A program made the translations under genes and the position numbers. The notes under the pieces are model-generated. The model was not told where the DNA came from. It saw only the letters and a program-made list of their open reading frames with translations, and searched no databases. Positions 1 through 8,547 of a stretch of 12,957 bases of DNA are shown here, piece by piece; within the stretch, counting starts at the first letter, position 1, and each line of letters opens with the position of its first letter. Source of the DNA: Brachionus koreanus (taxonomy: Eukaryota; Rotifera; Eurotatoria; Ploima; Brachionidae); the NCBI GenBank assembly GCA_016987375.1, contig PJRA01000048.1, positions 306,564 through 319,520 of the forward strand, written 5' to 3'.

Positions 1-224
1 CGTTTAGACACAAAAAGTCCCATTTTAAAAATTTTTTTTTGCAATATTATAGCTAATTTTTAGTAGTTAATAAATAAATATATATATGATCCCCTGATCA
101 TTTGCAAGATCGGAAAACTTAACTTTTGTCCATTTACTTATGCATCACCCGTTATGTCTAACTCTTTAATTATTTAATTCTAAAAAAAATTTTATAAAAT
201 AAAAACTTTAAATGAAAATTTTGA

Positions 225-477
225 AATTTTGATACTATTAGGTCATTATTGGATAAAAGGCTTATCAGTAACAATAATTATCCTTTTTTATGCTCAATAT
301 CTTTGGAACCGTTCAACAGATTTTCAAATGAAATAAAGAAAGTCTTAAATTGTCACCGGTCCTATGAGTGTTAAAGTAAGAAGGGAACAAGATTGGCTTA
401 ATGATTTAAAGGTGAAAGAAATGGATGCTAATACTTTCTTTTTCTACTTTCCCAAATTTACAAGTCATGTTAACTAG
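225..477 (+). pseudogene. Unidentified coding-like remnant in two overlapping frames
   Basis: One frame is open from 225 to TAA 372-374 (50 codons; it includes SISLEPFNRFSNEIKKVLNC). A second runs from ATG 364 to TAG 475-477 (37 codons; it includes REQDWLNDLKVKEMDANTFF). Both have protein-like composition, with Trp, Cys, Asp and Glu unlike the surrounding poly-Lys/Phe/Asn translations, and they overlap by about 11 bases. One reading is a single old open frame with a frameshift near 364-374. I do not recognise the product. A decayed transposon frame or a lost host exon would both fit, and chance cannot be excluded. Confidence 0.3.
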
Positions 478-578
478 TCATTTTCTAATTTACTTTTTGG
501 TGATAGGTAACGCTTTTTAAAACCCTCTTTTTGGTTTTAAATTAATAATCTAATAATTGAAATTTTGGGTCTGGCTAT

Positions 579-966
579 TTATGTGACCCACCGTTCAAAA
601 ATTTTTTGACCTAAATCTTTTCTCGTATTATGTGACCCGATCTGTTCACATCTTTCGTCACTTAAAATTATGTGAACAAAAAATAAGGACTAAAAAATCC
701 ATGAATGGAAAAAACTATAAGGCTCATCAAGCAAAAAAACATGCAGCAGTTAAATGACTTATTTTAATATTCATTAAGTTTTTTTTTCTAAATAATAAAA
801 TAGTCTCGGGCCAAATTATTCTTATCTTGGTCACAAAATTTTTTCACTTGATCCCATCTTTTCATGTTTGAACACACAATTTGACTTGTAAAAAAAAAAT
901 TTTATTCTTTATTCTTTTGTTCACATAATTTTAGGACACAAAATTTGTGAACGATGGGTCACATAA
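579..966. mobile_element. MITE-like element with nested inverted repeats
   Basis: The ends 579-604 and 941-966 are inverted copies matching at 24 of 26 bases (core TTATGTGACCCA). Inside them 663-681 and 915-933 are a perfect 19-bp inverted pair (core TTATGTGAACAAAA). The 11-mer TTATGTGACCC recurs at 628-638 as a subterminal direct copy. The 388-bp body has no open frame. This is the make-up of a non-autonomous DNA transposon. Flanking TA dinucleotides could be the target duplication, but the exact ends, and so the superfamily, are unclear. Confidence 0.6.
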
Positions 967-969
967 TGT

Positions 970-1062
970 TACTGCTGGTCTTCCAACCTTTTTTGGTATT
1001 CTTTTTTTTTTCATTCTAAGTATATGTCCAAGCAATCGCAATCTTTGTTGTTAACCCCCCAT
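970..1062 (-). pseudogene. LINE D: C-terminal scrap of a non-LTR retrotransposon ORF
   Basis: Read on the minus strand, 976-1050 encodes QQRLRLLGHILRMKKKRIPK followed by KVGRP. This matches the conserved tail of many LINE reverse transcriptase ORFs (R-R-L-R-W-x-GH-x-x-R-M, then GRP), with Leu in place of the usual Trp. A TAA lies two codons upstream of this stretch, next to a G6 run. Only about 30 codons are recognisable. It abuts the right end of the MITE-like element. Confidence 0.5.
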
Positions 1063-1083
1063 TGTATACCCCTCGCTATGACG

Positions 1084-1101
1084 TCTCATTAGTCTCATTA
1101 G
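1084..1101 (+). repeat. Two tandem copies of TCTCATTAG
   Basis: The nine-base unit occurs twice back to back. It is a minor slippage-type duplication, upstream (on the minus strand) of the LINE D motif. No function is implied. Confidence 0.7.
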
Positions 1102-1391
1102 TAAGCTTTGATGATGTATGAAGAATCAGACATTAAAAGTGGCATTAATATAAAAAACTTAAAATTTTATTAAAAAATTTTTCATTAATTTTATCGATAG
1201 TCAATTTTAAAAAATTTGAAAATGTGATTTAGTTTGAAATTTAGTATACTTTGCGAAAAAGCGCAAATTCTGCCCTATACTTTACTTTAGTTTTACATGT
1301 TTGACTACATTTTTGACTGACGACATGAAAGTATGTCTCAGAATTAAAATTAAAAAAAAAATAATTTTCTTCAATAATTTCTAATAACTTC

Positions 1392-1452
1392 AATATGCCT
1401 TTTTATTTTGGACAATTAAGTCACTTAATTGTCCAAAATAAAAAGGCATATT
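1392..1452. repeat. Perfect palindrome, 30-bp arms, one-base loop
   Basis: Arms 1392-1421 and 1423-1452 pair at all 30 positions around a single C at 1422. The arm contains GCCTTTTTATTTTGGACAAT. It lies 135 bases before the acceptor of the first visible DLG5-like exon. The loop is too small for a microRNA precursor. A fold-back template switch, or an assembly error, is the simplest origin. Confidence 0.85.
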
Positions 1453-1487
1453 TTGAATGAAAAAAAAAGTTTTTTTTTCATTCAAAA
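1451..1487. repeat. Second perfect palindrome, 18-bp arms, one-base loop
   Basis: Arms 1451-1468 and 1470-1487 pair at all 18 positions around a single G at 1469: TTTTGAATG, nine A, G, nine T, CATTCAAAA. It shares two bases with the end of the preceding palindrome, so two one-base-loop hairpins sit directly next to each other. Confidence 0.85.
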
Positions 1488-1587
1488 AGATCAAATTTTT
1501 ATTTTAAATCGTGAATAAACAAAAAAAATTTTAAATATTTTGAAGATTTATTTTGTTTTTAAAATTTTGAAAAACTTAATTTTTTAG

Positions 1588-4500
1588 ATTGATGAATTCA
1601 AAAGAAAATTTGGTATTACTGAACTTAAGCCCAGAAATTCAATTCTGTCTGAATCAAATCCGATGTACGAAGACTTGAACGATGAAATTATTTATAAAAA
1701 AGAGATGAACAGTTTGGTAAAAGAATTGGATTTATGCAAAAAAAGACGAGACATAGCATTCATTGAGAGAGATAAAATACTCCGCGAAAGGGAAAGTATT
1801 CGGGCCTTGTGTGATGAATTACGGTATCAAAGAGACAAATCTATTAGTGAATTAGCCGATTCTCTAAGAGACAACGATGAATTAAAAAAAGAAAAATCCA
1901 TGGCTATCAAACAAATTCAAATGTTGGAAAATAAGCTTGCTTATTATGAGGACAAATTGATTACATATCGTGAAGAAGAGTTGAAAAGAGCCGAGCAGAG
2001 AGAAGATGTTAAAGTTAAACGACCCGATGGACACACCAATTTGTCAAAGTCTATTCAAAATGTGAAAAAAAGTGGCTACAAAATGAGCGGCAGTGAAGAC
2101 AATCATAGAATTTTAAAGATAGAAATTGATTTGGAAGAAAATCCCGAATTGGGTGTCGAATTCTCATATGCAACCTATGAGTTCGATGACGATGAAGAAT
2201 TAAAAGAATTTCAAATGAAAAATAACAGCAACAATTTGATTATAGTCAACAGTGTAGATCCTGAAAGTATTTCATATGGAAAATTAAAGCAAGTATTTTT
2301 TATACTTACAACATACTATATGTCAATTTCTTTATTTGACATAAAAATGTTTGCTGATGACACAACCATCAGTTTCTTTCTGATAAAGATCTAGAGAGTG
2401 TACTAGAAAATTTTTATTTGTCTATTAATAGCTTAAATGATTGGTGTTTTTATAATAAGATAGATATAAATTGGTCGAAAACATTCTGCATGATTTTCTC
2501 TAATAGAACAAGTAAAAATCCATCAATTTATGTGGTAATCATATAAAAGTTGTTAAACAAATAAGTCTTTTGGGCTTTAAGATTGATCAAGATTTAAAAT
2601 TTTCTAAACAAGCTTGTATCATCTCTTTAGTTGTGAATAAAAAATTATTTAGTATTAAAAGACTTTTCTATCTTTCAACTTCTGTTAAGATACAGTTTTT
2701 TAAAACTTTTATTTTACCTTACTTTGACTACTGTTCAACTCTTCTTCTATGTTATTTTTCCAAAGAGGCACTAATCAAACTAGCCAAAAGTTATTATTTT
2801 TCAATATTTAAATTGTTTAAGTTTAAATCTGAAGTAAATAACTTTAATGATGTGAATAACTTTATGGAAAAATATGGCTTATATGCATTTCAGCATAGAA
2901 TCCTAGAGAGAATGTTAAAAATCTCTATTAAGATAGTTTACTACCATAATTCGGCTGAACATTTAAAAAACAAATTATCCAAAAATGACTCAAGAAATTT
3001 AAGATATAATTGAAGGAATAGCGAAAACTCAATAGAACCAATGGCAAAATCTAATAATGGTGAATAAACGTTTGGATTTTTTTACTCAAGATTAATAAAT
3101 AGCTTTGTGATCAAGAGATCAATGTTGAAATTCACTACATTCAAGCTTTCTATTTAAAATAATATAAATTTAATTTTTACAGATTTTGTTAAAAAATTTA
3201 AAAGATTTGATTTAAATTTTTGAATGTATAATTTTTAAATGAGTCAAAAATTTTTTTTTTTTATTTTTAAAAGTATTTAATGTTTTATATACAACTTAAT
3301 AAATGAAGTGTTAATCAGTCTATAAGACAAGGGCACTAGCATGTTGATTAGCCTTGGAATTGAAATGAGACAATTAAGAGATATGTGAAAAAGAAACAAA
3401 ATTTTATGATAAATGAGACGCTGTATTGAAAAAACAATTTTACTGAGCTTCCCTTAAAAAATGTGTAAAAAAATAAGACAATTTTTGTCAAAATATCAAA
3501 AAAAATTTTTCTTACTGTTATAGTCATTTTTTTTAAATGGTGTCAATTAAAAAAATAAAATAATTTTTTTACTTTTATGAATTTTTTTTATTGCTTTCTT
3601 AATAGAATTCGGTAAAAAACTTAAAAATTTGTACTAGTCAAGCAAAATTTCTCGATAAAAAAGTAAATATTTTGAAAATTTTACACAAAATAGGTTAGTT
3701 AATCTAAATTATTAAAGTAAGATACAGGAAGCGTCAGCTTAATTTTTTTGAAAACCAAGAAAATGTCGAGTTTATTTTGGTTAATTTATATAATTAATTT
3801 TAATCAAAATAATCAATCAGGTACATTGAAAAAAAAAATTTCATGTGTTTAATCCATCAAATGTTACGTCACATCAAATGTAATTTTCTAAAAAAAGTTT
3901 AATCTATTGATTCTCTTCGTGTTCCTATTTGCTTAATAGCTATTTTCCTAATTTATTTTAATTTTTATAAAATTTAATGAAAATCTAAAAAAAATTATTT
4001 CACATAATTTTTTATGTTAAAAAAGGTAATTTAAAAAATTTGTTATTTAAAATTTTATTTATATAAATTTTATTTTAAAACTAAAATTTGATTTAAATTA
4101 ACACTAAATTACGTATTTAAACGTAGAATTATGTGAAATTAAAAGGGGGAAAAAGTACAAATTGTTTATAATTTTTGCAAGAATAAATCAAATTAATTTT
4201 AAGTAATTTTTTCTCAAAAATTCAGCTATATTTTTCGATTAGTGCTAGAAAAAAAAAATTTTTTTGTTAATAAAATTCAAAATTTTTAATTTAGAAATTT
4301 TAAATATTTCGTTATTAAAGTTTTTTTTTATTTCAAAGAAGACTTGGTTTTTTTATAAAAAAAAACTAATGTGTGATTAACAATAGTAAGATATTTGCTC
4401 CTTTTTATAGCACTTATAAAATGAAATGGCTCAATTGAAACAACTGATAGTCAAAATAGCTCAGTTTGTGAGAAATCACTATTTATTTTGTTGATCACAT

Positions 4501-5919
4501 AGCTTTTAATAATAATTCACAGCGTGTTCGTTTCCCTAATTTTTGAGATCATAATTTAAAAAGCTAATTAAACTTTGAATTTTTCACATATTTTATTGAT
4601 AGATTTGATTTTAGAATAAAATTTTTTGTTAAGATTTTTTTTCAAAATATATTTTTAAAATAGAAAAATGGCATCAACCAATTTTTTCACCGTTTCAAAA
4701 TTTCTAAATAGCCCATCGCCAAAATTAATGATCCCATAATTTGGCTAATGCATCTAAAAAATAAAATTCTGTAAACTTTTGCAAAAAAGATTATTTTAGA
4801 TTATAAGTTTTAATTAAGTTTTGACCAGAATTTAATTTTTATTTTACAAAAAATTACAAAATAATGTGTCCTCAAGATTGCCAAAATTGACTTAATGAAT
4901 AAATTAAATTTTTTTTACTTTTAGAGAAAATGACCAAATTTTGAAAATAAATCAACATGATCTTACAAACATTGAACTGGATGATCTGGAAGAGATAATC
5001 AAAAATTTATCAGGCACAGTCGAATTTGTGAGTTAATAGAATGTTTTTATTTTTATTTTAGATATTTTTACATATTTAGATTGTATCTCGATATTTTGCC
5101 AAAGGTCTAAGCAATGAATTAAATTCAAACAACAGTCCAGAATACTCCACTTTACCATCGATGTCATCTTTATCATCTTTTAATTCCAATACATGTAACA
5201 GAGAGCAAAAATCTCGTTTGATGCATTCAAAAAAGAGTCGATCTGGTGAAAAATTAGATGCTAACAATTCAATCGATTATGTTTCCTATCTCACTAATAA
5301 GCAAAACAGAAACATTTTGATTGAAATTGACGACATTGGCGATCTTGTTCTAGAAAATGGCATATTTATTTCCGGTTTTGGGAGTGATAAAGCCATAGAA
5401 CTTGGATTCAAAAATATATCAATTGGAGATAGAGTTGTTTCTGTTAATGGAAATTTTCTCAAAAATAAAACTTTAGTGGATCTAATGAAAACGTTGCGTG
5501 AAAAATCAGAAGATAAAATAAAAATTTTAGTTGAAAAAGTTTCGAATGTAACTAATTATTCTATGTCACCGAGTTCATCGATGCTTTCTTTGAATCTTGA
5601 TTTGAATAATTTGAAATTTAGAACAAATACAAATAGATTTGAAGTTGGTTCATTTGTCAGCTCCAATTCGTTGACCTCGAGTGTTATTATAAGTGAAAAT
5701 TACTCAAGAAAAGACAATTTGAAATCAGATCGCATTAAGCCTCTTTACAAAAATCAAGATTTTGTCAAAAATCGACCTGAATCAAGATTGTTCGACAAAA
5801 TTGTAAATGGTTCTTTGCGATATGAAGATTTGATATCAAATCTGACGAACGAAACAAACAAAAACGACCTTGTTGACTTAGAACAATCACCTGAGATAAT
5901 AAAAAAAATATATCTTTGA
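1588..5919 (+). CDS. DLG5: DLG5-like MAGUK scaffold protein, 3' part (three exons)
   Basis: Exons 1588-2288, 4925-5027 and 5080-5919 join in one frame and give 547 residues after an upstream part that lies outside or is unseen. Residues about 36-138 form a charged coiled coil whose pattern (KKRRDIAFIERDKIL, ERESIRALCDELR, SELADSLRD) I recognise as the region of DLG5 just before PDZ1. PDZ1 spans about 175-273, with LGVEF at the carboxylate loop and GKLKENDQILKIN across the first splice. PDZ2 spans about 346-421, with GIFISGF and IGDRVVSVNG. The tail, 422-547, is Ser/Asn-rich with no domain I recognise. Known DLG5 proteins continue with PDZ3, PDZ4, SH3 and guanylate kinase and act as scaffolds at cell junctions and in polarity and Hippo signalling; here the frame ends after PDZ2. 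The exon opens at an AG acceptor at 1586-1587, and the ATG at 1663 could also be a start. Family is fairly sure; complete length is not. Confidence 0.8.
2300..3223 (+). pseudogene. LINE B: 5'-truncated reverse transcriptase in the DLG5-like intron
   Basis: The remnant starts near 2300-2330, just before the catalytic box, read as MFADDTTIS at 2347-2373. It continues through LNDWCFYNKIDIN (frame change between 2362 and 2385), then KVVKQISLLGFKID (frame change near 2531-2537), LFYLSTSVKIQFFKTFILPY, and a C-terminal block with TFGFFYSRLINSF and NNINLIFTDFVKKF, ending at TGA 3221-3223. In-frame stops lie at 3011, 3065 and 3155. The element encodes the palm end, thumb and C-terminus only, with at least two frameshifts and three stops, so it is dead. 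It is in sense orientation to the host gene. An untranslated tail may run on to about 3400. The clade is not settled; it looks jockey- or CR1-like. Confidence 0.75.
3224..4924. other. Intronic AT-rich sequence without a gene
   Basis: I see poly-A and poly-T runs, short open frames made mostly of Lys, Asn, Phe and Ile, and possibly the 3' tail of LINE B in the first 150-200 bases. There is no motif, tandem array or coding-like stretch I would defend. Confidence 0.5.
5028..5079 (+). other. 52-bp intron of the DLG5-like gene
   Basis: It starts GTGAGT at 5028 and ends TTTAG at 5079. Splicing is phase 0 and joins GTVEF to IVSRYF at the end of PDZ1. The earlier AG at 5060-5061 would give an in-frame TAG, so the second AG is chosen. 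It is about fifty times shorter than the preceding intron. Confidence 0.8.
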
Positions 5920-5958
5920 TTAAAACTAAAACAAAAATTAATAATTTTTATTATTTTA

Positions 5959-5964
5959 AATAAA
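5959..5964 (+). promoter_or_regulatory. Poly(A) signal AATAAA of the DLG5-like gene
   Basis: AATAAA lies 40 bases after the TGA stop at 5917-5919. In DNA this AT-rich the hexamer also occurs by chance, but its position right after the stop supports a real gene end here and not a read-through exon. Confidence 0.5.
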
Positions 5965-6069
5965 TATAATAATGAAAAAATTTTTTTTAATTTAGTATAG
6001 TATAGTGATTATGTGCAAAAAATATAATGAAAGTTTTTGTCTATTTTTGCTTTATAAAATATCGCTAGA

Positions 6070-7660
6070 TTAAGCTTCCACTGCATCCACTCCCAACTTA
6101 TTCCAGCCATTTACTACCACTACAAAGTTTTAATTTTGTTTTGATGATCTTTTGAACTTCTGCTTGAAAAATTAGTCGGTTAAATTTGTCAGATTTAGAG
6201 CCTTTAGTCTATACAGGAATAGCATACTCTAAGTGGGGCCTAACAAAACTTGAATAAAGTAATTTAATGACCATCTGTATCCTAAATTTAATACCATGAA
6301 GAACTTGACCAAATATTCTGATGCCTTTTGAGGCTGCTGACCATACTTGAGAATGTCATTTCAAATCGTTTAGAATCCAGATTCATAAGTCTTTCTGAAT
6401 CTGGGTTCTTGAGACAAGATGAGTTTTTCCAATGACTAAATCATTCATAATATAATCATTTTGGAGCCCTTGATTTCGATTAAAACTCATAATTTCACAT
6501 TTATCAAAATTTATATACATAGACCATTCATTACACCAGCTTATTAATGAATCAATATCAGAAGATAAAATAAAAATTGTGAAGAGCAATGGACCGAGGA
6601 CAGAGCCTTGTGGTACACCACTAGTCACATTAAGCCATTCGGATACTGTTTTACCAACTACAACTCTTTGTTTACGATGACTAAGAAACTTTTCAATCCA
6701 TTTTAATTACATTTCGTCAATGCATTAGAGAAATCTGTATAAAGTACATCCACTTGATTGCCTAGAGATATTTGATATGTAAAATAAACAAGACTTTCGA
6801 GTAGGTTTGTAGTACACAATTTATAAGGAATAAATAAATCCATGATGAAAATGATTAATTAATTTATTTTCAAGATAAAAATTTAATACCAAGTTTCTAA
6901 TAATTCTCTCAGCAATACGGCATGGTATCGATGTGATTGAGATAGGTCTATAATTTTTACGGTCTGATCTATTTCCCTTTTTATAAATCGGAAAGACGTT
7001 TGCAAGTCTTCAACTATCAGGTATTTCTCTAGTTTCTTCTTATCGTCCACACTTCTGATATGACTACGAGAAAACCGACTGAAAAAATTTATTGAGAATC
7101 ATATCTAACCATCATCTTTAGTCAAAGAATAGACCACCGGTTTTATGCTCATCTTACTGTTAAGATATTTGAATTTTGTATTTCGTTTAGCTTGAAAAGC
7201 AAGCTTGGTTTTATAATCAAGTACTAGTGATCTAGTTAGTTCTTTAGCTTGTTTCTTTAATTTTTTAAATAATGTTAACTTTTCTTGTTTTAATGACCGT
7301 TTACCTTTTTGATATTCGAGCCAAACTCTATATTTTAGTCTGAGTAAAAGCCTTAGATTTAAGTTCATCCAGGGGGGATAACTTTACGATTCAAGAAAAT
7401 GCTTCGTTTTGGAAAATAGATTTCAAACACTGATTTGTATACATCCAAAAAAATACTATACATTCCGTTGACAGTTAAATCATTAAAAACAATATTCAAA
7501 TTAATATTATCTAGGAAATTATTTATCAATTTAAAATTTCCTTTTTTAAATTTATTTTTAGAAAATAAAAATATTCTGATATGAAAAATGTATTTTATTT
7601 TTTAACCAAAATTTTCTCTAATAGATTGGCAAAATTCCGTTCCTTTGGAAAGTAACAATT
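6070..7660 (-). pseudogene. LINE A: CR1/jockey-like non-LTR retrotransposon ORF2 remnant
   Basis: From high to low coordinates on the minus strand: end of the endonuclease region and linker (FKKGNFKLINNFLDN near 7545; then 7105-7371, with KYRVWLEYQKGKR and a closing DDG); RT start (LANVFPIYKKGNRSD, then NYRPISITS near 6940-6955); motif A (VDVLYTDFSNAL, Asp codon 6733-6735); motif B (TSGVPQGSVLGPLLF near 6585-6628); thumb (LYSSFVRPHLEYA); and the C-terminus (NGWNKLGVDAVEA, stop 6070-6072). The catalytic YADD block is missing: LLFTIF runs straight into a DIDSLISWCNEW segment. Other damage: a frameshift at the C6 tract 7372-7377, a shift after motif A, deletions before REIPDS and before the C-terminus, and stops at 7010-7012 and within the thumb. 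No activity is possible. Confidence 0.8.
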
Positions 7661-7987
7661 TAAAGATTTATTTTTTAAATTAATAACAAGCAATCGTATA
7701 AGCTTTTACTGATAAATAAAAGAACAAATTTTTTAGAAACATTGAAATTGACATGATCTGTATTATAATTAATTGAATCGGTAATATACTAATACCGATC
7801 AGAATTTGAATGCAAATCATTATAAAAGATAGAAAAAAATAACAAATTGTATTAAGCCTTGAAACAACCAATACTATTCAATTTTCAAATTTTCAATTAC
7901 AAAAAAATTCTATTTTTATGGAATTTTTTTCTGAGTTTATGGAATAAAGATTTTATCGCTCTAATATCACAAAATTCAATCAATATA

Positions 7988-8400
7988 TCATAAATTAAAA
8001 TACTTGAAAAAATATGAAGAAAGAATATCTTCCGGTTTAACACCTTCACTAGCTACAAACATTTCACTAATATTTATTTTAAATCGGATCACAATTTTTG
8101 AAATGCTTCAATAATTGTAAATAAGACTCCAAAGTTCTTTGAGCCAATAGTTAAAAAAATATATATATCTCTTCACATTTTATCTAAAGTCTTGCTATCG
8201 ATCCATTTTGTCAATAGTAATTTATTGTATCATTTACAACAACAAAGCATGCTTACTTGTAAGTTGATACCGATATGGGTCGAAAATAACTTGGCTCATT
8301 TATCAAATCCTTTTTAGATGAAAGGTGCTAACATCGAAACATTGAATTTCTTAGGGATGTATCCGTAATTTTATAAAATAACTGAGTGACCAGTAAAAGT
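7988..8400 (-). pseudogene. LINE C: reverse transcriptase remnant of a second family
   Basis: On the minus strand, YGYIPKKFNVSMLAPFI (down from 8367) matches the region before motif 1 of LINE reverse transcriptases. After a frameshift, NEPSYFRPISVSTYK (RPIS at 8271-8282) matches the conserved N-Y-R-P-I-S box. Further on, ISEMFVASEGVKPEDILSS with YFFKYF (stop 7988-7990) resembles the motif B region, where GVRQG-x-LSP is usual. Motif A and YADD are not seen. LINE A already contains its own RPIS box, so this is a separate copy. The order is right for one element, but the parts are short. Confidence 0.55.
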
Positions 8401-8439
8401 TTCAAATATATAAAATAAAATAAAGTTTTAATGATTTCC

Positions 8440-8547
8440 TGAATTTTTATTTTTCTTAGTAAATAACTCAAAAGTTTTAGTAAATTACTTAAAAATTATT
8501 TTTAATGTTTAAGTAAATTAGTAAAACATATTTTAATTTTAAATAAA
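8440..8547. repeat. AT-rich stretch with repeated TTAGTAAA-type units
   Basis: TTAGTAAAT, TTTAGTAAAT, TTAGTAAAAC and TTAGTAAAAT recur at irregular spacing immediately after the C-terminal end of the integrase pseudogene. They may be degenerate terminal sequence of that element, or chance in very AT-rich DNA. Confidence 0.3.

Larger units (their letters stand above)
2289..4924 (+). other. 2.6-kb GC-AG intron of the DLG5-like gene
   Basis: The only junction that keeps the PDZ1 frame open ends the exon at 2288, so the intron starts GCAAGT, the classic GC-type donor, and ends at AG 4923-4924. The split codon (AA plus A) gives Lys in GKLK-ENDQ. A GT donor four bases later (2293) would be phase 0 and puts a stop (TGA) three codons into the next exon. 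The intron holds a LINE remnant in its first kilobase. From about 3224 to 4924 I see only AT-rich sequence, homopolymer runs and an imperfect inverted repeat near 3775-3815, with no coding pattern. Confidence 0.75.

Noticed and set aside
1392..1487. microRNA precursor or transcription terminator
   Set aside because: The loops are one base and the stems perfect, unlike microRNA precursors, and intrinsic terminators do not apply in an animal nuclear genome.
1663..2394. Single 243-residue protein joining the PDZ start to an RT box
   Set aside because: The frame crosses the GC donor at 2289 into LINE B by chance; PDZ1 is completed by the exon at 4925.
2570..3013. Independent small gene starting at 2570
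   Set aside because: Its first codon is TTG in the middle of a conserved LINE thumb segment; it is part of LINE B.
5076..5267. Minus-strand open frame of 63 codons
   Set aside because: It lies opposite the DLG5-like last exon and is explained by that exon's codon use.
7680..7871. Minus-strand hydrophobic open frame, possible membrane peptide
   Set aside because: It is rich in Ile, Leu and Phe as expected from AT-rich DNA and lies between two LINE remnants, with no homology seen.
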